NCBI GenBank assembly: GCA_035472475.1
Contig: DATIPA010000122.1
Location: 1 to 64,000 of the forward strand
Reading direction: 5' to 3'
Source of the DNA: JAFAXD01 sp035472475
Lineage (GTDB): Bacteria; Pseudomonadota; Alphaproteobacteria; Rhizobiales; Xanthobacteraceae
Length of the DNA: 64,000 nt
The notes under the pieces were generated by a model, which saw only the letters and a list, made by a program, of their open reading frames with translations, did no database searches and had not been told where the DNA came from. Positions 17,543 through 26,592 of this stretch are shown here, piece after piece (within the stretch, counting starts at the first letter, position 1; every line of letters starts with the position of its first letter). A program made the translations under genes and the position numbers.

Positions 17543-18337
17543 ATGACGATCATCCGCACGCCGTCGCCATCGGTCTTTCGGCCCAAGCGGCGGATCGACT
17601 CTGGGATCTTGCGCGAGCACAAGGCGCTGATCGAGAAAATCGATCGTCGCAATGTGCTGCGCGGCGCGCTCAGCCTTGGCGCGTTGTCGCTGCTCACCGG
17701 CTGCGACGTCACCGAGACCGACCAGGTTCAGAGCGTGTTGCGGGCGGTTTCGGCGTGGAACGATCGCGTTCAGGAATTCATTTTCCGGCCGCACCATCTG
17801 GCGCCGACCTATTCGGAAGCCGACGTGGTCAAGCCGCCGCGGTTCAACGCGCACTACGACGTCGAGGACGTCAAGCCGGTCGACGGTACGAACTGGACGC
17901 TGGAGCTGAGCGGGCGCATCGCCGACAAGCGGCCATGGACGGCGGCGCAAATCTACGCGCTGCCCGAACAGGACATGATCATCAAGCACATCTGCGTCGA
18001 GGGCTGGGACTATATCGGTCAGTGGTCAGGCGTGAACCTGCGGCAGTTCCTCGAACGGGTGGGCGCCGACCTGACCGCCAAATACGTGGCGTTCCGCTGC
18101 GCCGACGATTACACGGAAAGCCTCGATATGCCAACCGCGCTGCACCCGCAGACGATGCTTGCGACCAAATATGCGAGGGAGCCGATCACTGACCCGTTCG
18201 GATTCCCGCTGCGGCTGCGCACCGCGACCAAGCTTGGGTTCAAGAATGCCAAGTGGGTGACGGCGATCGAAGTGACCAACGATTTCCAGGAGACCTTTTG
18301 GAGCAAGCAGGGCTTCAACTGGTTTGCCGGGATCTGA
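17543..18337 (+). CDS. exported molybdopterin-dependent oxidoreductase (sulfite oxidase family)
   Basis: A 264-residue protein with the sulfite-oxidase-type molybdopterin fold. Cys151 in HICVEGWDYIGQW is the expected molybdenum ligand, and FRCADDYTESLDMPTAL follows as in the family. The N-terminus carries DRRNVLRG (residues 34-41), a hydrophobic stretch, then LLTGC with Cys54; this suggests Tat export and possible lipid anchoring. The length before the RR motif is greater than usual. No C-terminal dimerisation domain is present, as in MsrP (YedY). With the b561 gene it forms a two-gene unit. The substrate is unknown: sulfite, a sulfoxide or another small oxo-anion. Confidence 0.85.
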   Translation: MTIIRTPSPSVFRPKRRIDSGILREHKALIEKIDRRNVLRGALSLGALSLLTGCDVTETDQVQSVLRAVSAWNDRVQEFIFRPHHLAPTYSEADVVKPPRFNAHYDVEDVKPVDGTNWTLELSGRIADKRPWTAAQIYALPEQDMIIKHICVEGWDYIGQWSGVNLRQFLERVGADLTAKYVAFRCADDYTESLDMPTALHPQTMLATKYAREPITDPFGFPLRLRTATKLGFKNAKWVTAIEVTNDFQETFWSKQGFNWFAGI

Positions 18338-18344
18338 CCAAGAT

Positions 18345-18460
18345 TAGGGCGTCTACTCATAAAAACGCGCAGAAACATTGGAAGGTCCGCTTTCGAGTGC
18401 AAACCGGACATATTGTGCTCATTCCGAGCTTTTCCGCTTTTGACCCAAAGCAGACCTCAG
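18345..18460 (+). repeat. dispersed repeat, copy A
   Basis: It begins TAGGGCGTCTACTCATAAA (18345-18363), which matches copy B at 21916-21898 with one mismatch, in inverted orientation. It then carries small hairpins: GTCCG...CGGAC (about 18385-18409) and GCTTT-TGACCC-AAAGC. The two copies bracket the TRAP operon. The layout suggests a mobile or REP-like element remnant; no transposase is present. Confidence 0.5.
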
Positions 18461-18817
18461 CTTTTGCCGTCGGGCGAGGTCACACTCGCCTAGATCACGG
18501 CGAAGGCAGATGAGTCAGTCATTTGCGCTTTGTCAGATTTCGCAGGCCGCCCAAGCTTCCAGCCGCCACGCTGGCAAGGTCAGCAATTTTGATTCTTATT
18601 CTTGCTCAATAGGACGTTTCCGCCCACACCTGATTGCAAGCAGTTGAATCAATTAACGTTCCATTAGTTCGACCTCGCGACTACCGCCCGCGAGGGCGCT
18701 TTGAGGCCCCTGCTGGCGCGGCAACGGGACCGCAGGTTGACGTGTGCGATTGGGCCTTGACGCTCGCCACCGGTAAATGCCCCGATGGGGGCTTATCGAT
18801 CTGGGAGGATCTCGACA
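18461..18817. other. intergenic stretch before the TRAP operon
   Basis: No supported ORF. The stretch includes the remainder of the repeat-like sequence and the presumed promoter region for the TRAP genes around 18590-18670, which is locally AT-rich. I cannot place -35 and -10 boxes with confidence. Confidence 0.35.
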
Positions 18818-19864
18818 ATGCTTCGTCTTGCCAGCACAGCGTTCGTGGGTGCCGCAATCCTAGGCGGCGCTGCACCCGCGCTGACGCCGCAGCCTGCCGC
18901 TGCGCAGACCACCACCCTCACGATGTCAAGCTGGGTGTCGCCGAGCCATCTGCTGACCAAGGACGTGCTTGCGGTCTGGGGGCAGCAGGTGGAGAAGGCC
19001 ACCAACGGCCGGGTCAAGCTGCAGATGCTGCCCAAGCATCCGTCCGCCCCGCCCGGTACGTTCGACGCCGTCCGTGATGACCTCGTCGACGTCTCCTATG
19101 TCACGGCGAGCTATACCCCTGCGCGCCACGTGCTCCCGTTGCTGGCCGAGTTGCCGGGCGGCGGCGCTACGTCCGTGATCAATTCGGTGGCCTATTCGCG
19201 CATCCATTGGAAATATCTGCAGCAGGCCGGCGAGTACAAAGGGGTCAAGTTGCTCGCCGTCTTCACGCACGGACCGGGTCAGATGTTCAACACCAAACGG
19301 CCAATCAACAAGGTCGAGGATCTGTCCGGCATGAAGATCCGCACCGGCGGCGGCATCGCCGAGGAGATGGCGCGCGCTCTCGGGGCCTCGGCGTTCGTCA
19401 AGCCGGCGCCTGAGTCCTATGAGCTGCTCAGCTCCGGTGTCGCCGACGGCACCTTCTTCCCGCTCGAGTCGATCATCTCCTTCAAGCTCGGCTCGGTGGT
19501 CAAGTACGCCACCCTGTTCCCCGGCGGGTTCTACAGCTCGTCGTTCGGTTTCTTCATGAACCAGGACAAGTGGGACAAGCTGTCGAAGCAGGATCAGGAC
19601 GCCATCACGTCGGTGTCGGGCGAGTCGTTGGCGCTGCTCGCGGGCAAGGCCTGGGACGCTACCGATGCCGCCGCGCTCGATGAGATGAAACGGGCCAACA
19701 TCCAAATCGACAAGGCGTCGCCCGAACTGGTGCAGGGCGTGCAGGAACGCGCCAAGGCGATCAACGACAAGTGGGTGAAGGACGCCACCGCCAAGGGCGT
19801 CGACGGCGCCAAGGTGCTGGCGGAGTTCCGTGAAGAGGTGAAGCGGCTAGAGGCTGGGAAGTAA
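18818..19864 (+). CDS. TRAP transporter solute-binding protein (DctP-type)
   Basis: A 348-residue periplasmic binding protein. The signal peptide MLRLASTAFVGAAILGG runs to the AAAQ cleavage site near residue 30. TLTMSSWVSPSHLLTKDVLAVWGQQVEKATNGRVKLQML is the DctP opening, and NTKRPINKVEDLSGMKIRTGGG is the family's central motif with the carboxylate-binding arginine. I chose the ATG at 18818, nine bases after GGAGG. The ligand is probably an organic acid and cannot be specified. It is followed 12 bp later by the small membrane subunit. Confidence 0.92.
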   Translation: MLRLASTAFVGAAILGGAAPALTPQPAAAQTTTLTMSSWVSPSHLLTKDVLAVWGQQVEKATNGRVKLQMLPKHPSAPPGTFDAVRDDLVDVSYVTASYTPARHVLPLLAELPGGGATSVINSVAYSRIHWKYLQQAGEYKGVKLLAVFTHGPGQMFNTKRPINKVEDLSGMKIRTGGGIAEEMARALGASAFVKPAPESYELLSSGVADGTFFPLESIISFKLGSVVKYATLFPGGFYSSSFGFFMNQDKWDKLSKQDQDAITSVSGESLALLAGKAWDATDAAALDEMKRANIQIDKASPELVQGVQERAKAINDKWVKDATAKGVDGAKVLAEFREEVKRLEAGK

Positions 19865-19876
19865 CGACCCGGTTCG

Positions 19877-20404
19877 ATGACGTCATCATCGCATTCTTCC
19901 GAGGCGGCCGTCTGGCTCGATCGTACGCTGGGGGCGGCCGCCGCCATCCTGTTGTTCTGCCTCATGCTGCTGACGACAGCCGACGTCGTTGGCCGCTACA
20001 TCTTCAATTGGCCGATCCGCGGCGCGTTCGAGACCACCGAGCTTTTGCTGCTGGCGCTGATCTTCGCCGGGCTGCCGCTCGCCTCGCGGGCCGACGAGCA
20101 TGTCACGCTCGATTTCATCGACATGACGCTCAGCGACAGGGGGCAATTGCTCCTGCGCCGTTTCGTTGATCTCGTCTGCGGCCTCTTGTTTTTGGGACTC
20201 GCCTACCGGGTCTTTATCAAGGCCGGCAAGATCGCAGGGTACGGCGACACGACGGAGGTATTGCGCGTGCCGGTCGGGCCGTTCGTCTACTTCATGGCGA
20301 TCATGATCGCGATCACCGGACTTGTGCATCTGGGCAAGGTGATCTTCCCGGCGCCGCCGCGGGGCAGCGTCCCGTTCGACCCGAACAAACCGACCACCAC
20401 ATGA
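19877..20404 (+). CDS. TRAP transporter small membrane subunit (DctQ-type)
   Basis: A 175-residue inner-membrane protein with four hydrophobic helices. DVVGRYIFNWPIRGAFETTELLL and SRADEHVTLDFI are the standard DctQ signatures. It partners the large DctM subunit in sodium-driven uptake of the DctP-bound solute. Its TGA overlaps the dctM ATG by four bases, which suggests translational coupling. Confidence 0.92.
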   Translation: MTSSSHSSEAAVWLDRTLGAAAAILLFCLMLLTTADVVGRYIFNWPIRGAFETTELLLLALIFAGLPLASRADEHVTLDFIDMTLSDRGQLLLRRFVDLVCGLLFLGLAYRVFIKAGKIAGYGDTTEVLRVPVGPFVYFMAIMIAITGLVHLGKVIFPAPPRGSVPFDPNKPTTT

Positions 20405-21699
20405 CGGAAGCACTGGTCGGCCTCGCGCTCATGATGGCACTCGCCCTGCTGCGCGTGCCGATTGCGGTCTCTATGGGCGTTGTCGGCTTCCTAGGCGTCG
20501 CCTATTTGCGCGACTGGAACTTCGCCCCCGCGTTCGCGATGGTCGAAACCAAGATCTACGAGACCGGGCGCAACTATACGCTCTCGGTGGTGCCCCTTTT
20601 CATCCTCATGGGCAACTTTGTCACGCGCGCCGGCATGTCGCAGGAGCTGTTCCGCGCGGCCAACACCTGCATCGGTCATCTGCGCGGCGGGCTCGCCATG
20701 GCGACGGTGTGTGCCTGCGCCGGCTTCGGCGCCATTTGCGGCTCCTCGATCGCGACCGCCGCCACCATGGCCAAGGTCGCCTATCCGGCGATGAACCAGC
20801 TGGGCTACTCGGACCGCCTGTCGACCGGCGCGATCGCCGGCGGCGGTACGCTCGGCATTCTCATTCCGCCCTCCACCATCATGGTGATCTACGGCGTACT
20901 GACCGAGACCAACATCGGCAAGTTGTTCGCCGCCGGCGTGCTGCCGGGCATTCTGGCGACGTTCCTGCTGTGCCTCGCCGTACAGTGGATCGTATGGACC
21001 GATCCCACCTCGGGGCCGCGCGGCAAGCGCGCCAGTTGGCGAGAGCGGTTGCTGGCGCTGAAGGGCGTATGGGCTGTGGGGCTGCTTTTTATCGTCGTGA
21101 TGGGCGGCATCTATGGCGGCGTGTTCACGGCCACGGAAGGTGCGGGCATCGGCGCGTTTGGCGGATTTTGCTTTGCGCTGGCGCGCCGCGCGCTCACCTG
21201 GCGCACTCTGCTGGACGCCCTCGTCGAATCCGCGCGCACCACGGCCATGCTGTTCGCCATCCTGACCGGCGCGCTGATGTTCGCCGAGTTCGTGAACTAC
21301 ACCTCGATGCCGGACGACCTCAAGAACTTCGTCACCGGAATGAACCTGTCGCCCGTCATGGTCGTGGCGGCCATCTGCGCGATCTACGTGGTGCTCGGCA
21401 CGGCGATGGAGGAGCTGTCGATGATCCTGCTGACGGTGCCGGTGTTCTTTCCGCTCATCGTGCATCTCGGCCTCGACCCGATCTGGTTCGGCATCCTGAT
21501 CGTGGTGGTGGTGGAGATCGGGCTGATCAGCCCGCCGGTCGGGATGAACCTGTTCGTGATCAACGCGCTGCTGCCGCAGGTGCCGACCCGCACGGTGTTT
21601 CACGGCGTGCTGCCGTTCATGGTCGCGGACGTCGTGCGGCTCTTCATTCTCGTGGCTTTTCCGATCATCTCGCTATGGTTACCCAGCCTGATGCGGTGA
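20401..21699 (+). CDS. TRAP transporter large membrane subunit (DctM-type)
   Basis: A 432-residue inner-membrane protein with about 12 hydrophobic segments and the DctM hallmarks: VVPLFILMGNFVTRAGMSQELF, GAICGSSIATAATMAKVAYPAM, GGTLGILIPPST and GLISPPVGMNLFVI. It forms the ion-coupled permease with DctQ. It is the last gene of the unit, and copy B of the dispersed repeat follows about 100 bp later. Confidence 0.94.
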   Translation: MTEALVGLALMMALALLRVPIAVSMGVVGFLGVAYLRDWNFAPAFAMVETKIYETGRNYTLSVVPLFILMGNFVTRAGMSQELFRAANTCIGHLRGGLAMATVCACAGFGAICGSSIATAATMAKVAYPAMNQLGYSDRLSTGAIAGGGTLGILIPPSTIMVIYGVLTETNIGKLFAAGVLPGILATFLLCLAVQWIVWTDPTSGPRGKRASWRERLLALKGVWAVGLLFIVVMGGIYGGVFTATEGAGIGAFGGFCFALARRALTWRTLLDALVESARTTAMLFAILTGALMFAEFVNYTSMPDDLKNFVTGMNLSPVMVVAAICAIYVVLGTAMEELSMILLTVPVFFPLIVHLGLDPIWFGILIVVVVEIGLISPPVGMNLFVINALLPQVPTRTVFHGVLPFMVADVVRLFILVAFPIISLWLPSLMR

Positions 21700-21797
21700 G
21701 TTCGCGAGAACATGCGGGCAATTCAATCTGCCCGATCGTCGTTTCTGACCTAGCGAGGTGACATTCTGGCCGAAGAGGATCGGCGTCGCCGGCCAAT

Positions 21798-21916
21798 GTC
21801 CGTTATTGGCACTTCTCGGACCGTTCGCGACGTCCGCTATTTGGTCGCTATCGGGAGCAAAGCGGACATTGAGCAAGCCGTAAAACAACAAGCTCGATTT
21901 ATGAGTATACGCCCTA
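21798..21916 (-). repeat. dispersed repeat, copy B (inverted relative to copy A)
   Basis: Read on the minus strand it begins TAGGGCGTATACTCATAAA at 21916, as copy A does apart from one base. It then contains GTCCGCT...AGCGGAC (21874-21842), a hairpin with seven-base arms and a long loop. Its first three bases supply the TAG stop codon of the membrane protein gene at 21914-23881, so the repeat abuts or has trimmed that gene's 3' end. Confidence 0.5.
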
Positions 21917-23881
21917 GTTCGCTCGGTAGATCTTCCAGCGATCCGGCTTGAATTCGACGAGCCGGAACGACGCGTTCGCGGCGAACGGATCGTTGGTCCA
22001 GGCGCCGTCAGCCGGCGTGATGACCATAACGCGGCAAGCATACTGATCGGCGAGCGCGCTCGCGTCTGCAGGCGACCCCTGGCCGCTGAACACCCGGATG
22101 AACTGCGCATTGATCACTTCGCGGCGCGCGTCCGGCAACGCCACGTAGGCGAGCGCGAGTTCGCGGCCGGCAAAGCACGAGCGCCGGTTCGCTAGCAGCG
22201 CCCATGAAATGTTGACCGGCCACGGCGTCGCGTCGGCCAGGTAGAGCGGATTGTTGGCGACCCGTTCATCGGCGGACGCGTGGGCGCGCACCGCTGCCCA
22301 TAACGCGGGCGCCTGCGCGAGCGCCGCGGCCGACCCCGACGCATGACCCGTGGCGTTGCGGATTGCGAGGTCGAAGGCACCGGGAACTCCGAGGATCAGC
22401 GCGGCGACTGCAGCAAATGCGGCGCCGTAGGCGCGCCGCGATATCCAGCGGGCGAGCCCGGCCGCGGCCGCTATGATCAACACCAACACGCCCGGAAGTA
22501 CCGCGCGCCAGGCGAGGTCGTTGTGATCCCCGAGCCGGCTGGTCAGCAGCCAGGTCACGACAAGGCTTGCCGCTGCCAGCGCCGCCAGCGCCGCAATGAC
22601 GCGCTTTTGCCCACTCTCCGGCCCGGACTTGAGCAGCGTGGCCAGCGCGATCGCCCCGGTGATCAGGATCGCCGGAAATTCGATGACCAAGAACACGAGC
22701 CAGAATGCCGGCAGGTCGAGAACGCGCCGCACGTGCGCGGGGAACCAGGGTCCGAGCACCTCGTAAGGATCGATCCCGATCGGGAAGCCGCCGCCGCGCT
22801 GCGCGGTCGCGGCGGCTTGATCGCGCAGCAACGGCGCCGCCAGCACGAGGGCGAGAGCCGCCGCGGCGACGCAGGCGATCAAAAACGGCGCGCGCCGCTT
22901 TGGCTCAAGGCGCGCGAGCAGCACCAGCGCAGCCGCCGGCGCAGCCACGGCGAATGTGACCCCGCCGATCCAGGTCGAGGCCTCGAACCCGGCGACGACG
23001 AGCAGCGCGAGCGCCGCGAACGCGAAAAGTGTGAACCCACAGCTCAGCCGAACCATCAGCACAATCGCCAGCACCACACAGGCCGCCGCCATGAGATGCT
23101 GGGGAACCCAGCTCGCTTGGAAGAGCCAACCGCCGAGGCCAGTCGCAGGCCAGAGCAGGCCGTCGATACGCTCGGTTCCGATCAGCAGCCAGAGCGGAAA
23201 TCGCAGCGACGCGGCGAGCGCTAGCAATCCGACCCAGAACGCTCCCGATGCGCGCCGGCTGAGCCAAGCTGCCAAGCCCATCATCAAGGTCAGCGAGGCG
23301 AACGCCGTGAACCAGGTCATGGCAGCGTCCGCGTCCCATCCGCTGATTGGGAGCACGTGCGCAAATTGGGCGGCGGCAAAGTACCAGAGATAATAGTAGG
23401 CCAGCCGATCGCCGGCCGCGCCGAAGAACGGATTGCCGGGCGGCAGTCCCTGCCGGGCCATGTCGTCGATAATCGCCGTCTTGGCGTGATCGAACATCGG
23501 CCCGGCGAGCGCGATCCCGTCGCTGGTTTCCTTCGGCAGCACCGCAAGCATCGGGATGATCGCGAGCAGCGCGGCCATCCCATAGGCCCACGCGGGCATC
23601 TCGCCGCCACGTCGGCGGGCGATGTCCTTACGTCGCGCCCAGATTGCGTAAATTGCGATCGCGAGTGCGAGTAACGCGAAGACGATCACGAGCAGCGGGG
23701 AGAAGCCCGTGCGGAGAAACAGCGGCAATGCGATCGCATTCTGCACCGCCCAGCCGAGCACCGGCGCCGACGACAGGGCCAGCGTGCGCGGCAGCAGCCG
23801 TTGCGCCAGCGCAAATCCCACACAAGTCCACAGCAGCAGCGCGAGCGCGGCGCTGATGCTCACGTTGAGGAGGGACACCAT
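21914..23881 (-). CDS. large polytopic membrane protein, GT-C-like
   Basis: A 655-residue inner-membrane protein with about 12-14 hydrophobic helices in the first 500 residues and a soluble C-terminal part. The segment FDHAKTAIIDDMARQGLPPGNPFF...YYYLWYF in the first periplasmic loop resembles the acceptor/donor loop of polyprenyl-phosphate-dependent GT-C glycosyltransferases. The fold is inferred from layout, not from a confirmed catalytic motif. It is the last gene of the five-gene minus-strand operon, 22 bp after the phosphorylase. Its stop codon is formed by the edge of repeat copy B, so the C-terminus may have been altered. Confidence 0.65.
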   Translation of the reverse strand: MVSLLNVSISAALALLLWTCVGFALAQRLLPRTLALSSAPVLGWAVQNAIALPLFLRTGFSPLLVIVFALLALAIAIYAIWARRKDIARRRGGEMPAWAYGMAALLAIIPMLAVLPKETSDGIALAGPMFDHAKTAIIDDMARQGLPPGNPFFGAAGDRLAYYYLWYFAAAQFAHVLPISGWDADAAMTWFTAFASLTLMMGLAAWLSRRASGAFWVGLLALAASLRFPLWLLIGTERIDGLLWPATGLGGWLFQASWVPQHLMAAACVVLAIVLMVRLSCGFTLFAFAALALLVVAGFEASTWIGGVTFAVAAPAAALVLLARLEPKRRAPFLIACVAAAALALVLAAPLLRDQAAATAQRGGGFPIGIDPYEVLGPWFPAHVRRVLDLPAFWLVFLVIEFPAILITGAIALATLLKSGPESGQKRVIAALAALAAASLVVTWLLTSRLGDHNDLAWRAVLPGVLVLIIAAAAGLARWISRRAYGAAFAAVAALILGVPGAFDLAIRNATGHASGSAAALAQAPALWAAVRAHASADERVANNPLYLADATPWPVNISWALLANRRSCFAGRELALAYVALPDARREVINAQFIRVFSGQGSPADASALADQYACRVMVITPADGAWTNDPFAANASFRLVEFKPDRWKIYRAN

Positions 23882-23903
23882 GCGGCGAAGAGGATAGCCG
23901 AAC

Positions 23904-24764
23904 TCACGGCGCGGCAGCGGCCGCGCGGGCCTTGTGCCTCATTTTCGCGATCGATTGGACGAGCTCGGCTGAGCTGCGCGCGCCGCTGCCCTCGCCCTTT
24001 TCGAAGTCGCCCTCCACGCAACCGAGCTGGTTCGAGACGTGGGCGAAGCAGATCACCGGGCACGCTCGCGCGGTGGCGAATGCGTAGAGCGCAGCGCTTT
24101 CCATCTCGACCGCCAGCAGTCCCTGCGCCTTGCGCTTCGCGATCATCTGCTCGGTCTCCCGGTAGGGCGCATCGGTGGTCCAGGCGGCGCCGACATGCAC
24201 CTTGGCTGCAACGATCGCGGCGGCCTCGCGCGCTAGCGCGATCAGCGCCGGGTCGGCGCTCGCGTAGTCGGAGGGCGGCAGATAATGATGGCTCGTGCCT
24301 TCGTCGCGCAGCGCCCGGTCGATCAGCACGTAGTAGGGCGGGGAGCCTACGTCGACGATCTGGCCGGCCGAGGTGATGCTGATCAGCAACTCGCAGCCGC
24401 AGGCAAACAGCTGCTCGGCAACCAGCACCGCAAACGGCCCGCCGACCACAAAGCCGATGATACCGAAACGATTGTCTGCGCTACCCCATTCCCACATCTG
24501 CGTGTGATAGCAGGCCCAATGCGGCGATTGTGTAGCTCCGAACTGTCGCCGCGCGTAGGCGACCAGATCGCCGTCCGGATCGAGCACACACACCGGAGGA
24601 ACCACGCTCTCGGGCAGAGCCTTCTGCCGCCTCGCCTCGCGCAGCAGGCTCTGCGGAAGAAAGACCGAAGGCGCGGCGTAGTCGTCGCGGTTGAAGAGGG
24701 GCATGTCAGCGGCATCCGGCAGGCGGTGGGACGTCTCGCCCTTGAATTCTCCGGCACTGGTCAT
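23904..24764 (-). CDS. nucleoside phosphorylase family protein (PNP/UDP type)
   Basis: A 286-residue cytosolic protein of the purine-nucleoside/uridine phosphorylase superfamily. ITSAGQIVDVGSPPYYVLIDRALRDEGTSHHYLPPSDYA is the phosphate/ribose loop region, AWTTDAPYRET follows, and LLAVEMESAALYAFA holds the Glu that contacts the ribose. The enzyme should cleave a nucleoside's glycosidic bond with phosphate. It overlaps the GT2 gene by four bases. Next to a radical SAM enzyme and glycosyltransferases, a biosynthetic rather than salvage role is plausible. The base specificity is unknown. Confidence 0.82.
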   Translation of the reverse strand: MTSAGEFKGETSHRLPDAADMPLFNRDDYAAPSVFLPQSLLREARRQKALPESVVPPVCVLDPDGDLVAYARRQFGATQSPHWACYHTQMWEWGSADNRFGIIGFVVGGPFAVLVAEQLFACGCELLISITSAGQIVDVGSPPYYVLIDRALRDEGTSHHYLPPSDYASADPALIALAREAAAIVAAKVHVGAAWTTDAPYRETEQMIAKRKAQGLLAVEMESAALYAFATARACPVICFAHVSNQLGCVEGDFEKGEGSGARSSAELVQSIAKMRHKARAAAAAP

Positions 24765-25531
24765 GCGTCACGCTCGCGCATGCGCGCCTCCGGGCTGGTG
24801 CCGCGCTCTTTGGCAATGCGAGCAATCGTCGCGACGATACGGATCCCGGCGCGCAGCGTGCCCGACAGGTTGCCCGCAACCTTCGACGCCCCCCCGATGC
24901 GGCGGCGGCATGGAACCGGAATTTCCAGGGTCCGCAGCCGAGCGCGCGCAGCCCGCATCTGCATTTCGACATTCCAGCCGTAGGTCATTTCGCACATGCC
25001 GAGGTCCATCAGCCGGTCGCGACGGATCGCCCGGAACGCGCACATGTCTGTGTAGTGGGCGCCATAGAGGCCGCGCATCGCAAGCCCGGCCAGCCGCCCG
25101 GCCGCGATCTGGTGCCACGCGATGCTGCCCGGCTCGCGTTCCCCGCGCACGCGCGAGCCGACGACGAAGTCGTAGCCGCCGGCGCGGATCGGTTCGACCA
25201 GCGCTGCGATGCGCGCGGGATCGTCGGCGCCGTCGCCATCCATGAACACGATGATATCGGCCTCTGCGGCGGCGTCGACGCCGGCCAGGCACGCGCGCCC
25301 GTAACCCCGCCCGACCCGGATCACGTCGGCGCCTGCACCGGCCGCCTGCGCGGCGGTGCCATCGCTGCTGTGGCTGTCGGCCACGATGACGCGCTCGACG
25401 AGGTCGCGCGGGATGGCGCGTACCACGGTGCCGATTGCGTCCTCTTCATTCAAGGTCGGGATCACGACCGCAATGCGGGCAGCGCTCGCCCCGTGCGGCG
25501 TGCTCCCGTCGTGGGCGTGCCTCGCGCGCAT
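24761..25531 (-). CDS. family 2 glycosyltransferase
   Basis: A 256-residue GT-A-fold enzyme. It opens with RIAVVIPTLNEEDAIG, and the metal-binding DGDGADDPARI follows with VGSRVRGEREPGS, as in dolichyl- and undecaprenyl-phosphate sugar transferases. No C-terminal membrane helices are evident. I used the ATG at 25531; a GTG at 25540 that overlaps the radical SAM stop codon is an equally reasonable start. Longer in-frame sequence upstream lies inside the radical SAM gene and is not real. It probably transfers a sugar from an NDP donor to a lipid carrier for the downstream GT-C-like protein. Confidence 0.87.
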   Translation of the reverse strand: MRARHAHDGSTPHGASAARIAVVIPTLNEEDAIGTVVRAIPRDLVERVIVADSHSSDGTAAQAAGAGADVIRVGRGYGRACLAGVDAAAEADIIVFMDGDGADDPARIAALVEPIRAGGYDFVVGSRVRGEREPGSIAWHQIAAGRLAGLAMRGLYGAHYTDMCAFRAIRRDRLMDLGMCEMTYGWNVEMQMRAARARLRTLEIPVPCRRRIGGASKVAGNLSGTLRAGIRIVATIARIAKERGTSPEARMRERDA

Positions 25532-25536
25532 GCGTG

Positions 25537-26592
25537 TCACAGGCTCCAGCGCAACCCGCAGCTGGCGCAGGCTGCGGGCGGGTGGTCGGACAACAGGCCT
25601 TCGCGAAACGCGCGATAGTTCGCGCCATTCCAGATCTCCTGCAGGGTCTGCTGGGTAGCGTCGCCCAACGTATAATTCTCGTAACCGCGCTGGGAGAACG
25701 GCGCGATGCAGCACGGCAGCGCCCGGCCGTTGGCGGTGAAATACATGACCGTCCAGGGGCGACGGCACATCGACCATGGTGACGAACTGTTCTGTCGTTT
25801 GAGGCTGAGCCCCGGCTCCGATACCGCGCCGGATGCGTTGAACGTCATTCCGAAGCTGCGCGCGAGCGCGGTGGCCTCATCCAGCTGCGCGGCGTCCTCG
25901 CGGGTCATTTGCTCATAAAGCGCCTGATCGGGCCGGGCGTGGCCGATGGCGTCGCGCTCGAAGAAGACCAGGCGCTGCAAATACACTTCCTTCACGCCGA
26001 TTTGTGCCGCGACCCGCACGAATGCCGGTAGTTCGCCGATCGTTTCCTTCAGACCGGTCAGCCAGGCCGACACCCGTGGACGATCCTTGCCCTCGCGCTC
26101 CTGCAGCTCGCGAAACGCCCGCACGTTTCTCAGAATGCGGTTGAAGTAGTTCTTGCCGCGCACCGCCAGGAAGGAGCGCGCGGTGGCGGCATCGAGCGAC
26201 ACCCGCAGCTCGTCAAGCTCGGCGTCGATCAGGGCACGGCCGTTCTTTTCGTTGAGCACGGTGCCGTTGGTGTTGAACAGGACATAGGTCCCGCGATCCT
26301 TGAGATAGCGCACCATCTTCGGCAACGCCTTCACCAGCATCGGTTCGCCGACCCCGTGCAGCACCGCGCGTTCGATGTTGGGCAGCTGATCGACAATCTT
26401 CCGAAACAGGTCCCAGCTCATGTCGGCGGGCGGCTCGAGCTCCTCGTAGGTGCGCGGGCAGGTCGTGCACAGAAGATTGCAGCGATTGGTGGTCTCCAGG
26501 TAGACGCAGATCGGAGCGTGCTCGGCGGTCGCCGCGCGGACGCCGGCCCTTTCGAAATAGCGCTGCGGCGCGCCGGCGGCTGCTTGCGTCAT
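25537..26592 (-). CDS. radical SAM protein with SPASM-type C-terminal cluster region
   Basis: A 351-residue enzyme. The radical SAM cluster is Cys38-x3-Cys42-x2-Cys45 (TNRCNLLCTTC), and GVGEPM and FNTNGT follow as in the MoaA/PqqE/NifB group. The C-terminal part has Cys276, Cys294-Cys295, Cys342 and Cys345, which suit a SPASM or twitch auxiliary iron-sulfur cluster. SPASM enzymes mostly modify peptides or alcohols by hydrogen abstraction. Neighbours are glycosyltransferases and a nucleoside phosphorylase rather than a precursor peptide. Its start overlaps the stop of the DUF2064 gene by four bases. The reaction is unknown. Confidence 0.87.
   Translation of the reverse strand: MTQAAAGAPQRYFERAGVRAATAEHAPICVYLETTNRCNLLCTTCPRTYEELEPPADMSWDLFRKIVDQLPNIERAVLHGVGEPMLVKALPKMVRYLKDRGTYVLFNTNGTVLNEKNGRALIDAELDELRVSLDAATARSFLAVRGKNYFNRILRNVRAFRELQEREGKDRPRVSAWLTGLKETIGELPAFVRVAAQIGVKEVYLQRLVFFERDAIGHARPDQALYEQMTREDAAQLDEATALARSFGMTFNASGAVSEPGLSLKRQNSSSPWSMCRRPWTVMYFTANGRALPCCIAPFSQRGYENYTLGDATQQTLQEIWNGANYRAFREGLLSDHPPAACASCGLRWSL

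Noticed and set aside
23904..26592. Interpretation of the radical SAM and phosphorylase as the hopanoid enzymes HpnH and HpnG
   Set aside because: The radical SAM protein has SPASM-type C-terminal cysteines and an N-terminus unlike HpnH, and no squalene-hopene cyclase or other hpn genes are nearby. Only the functional analogy is kept.
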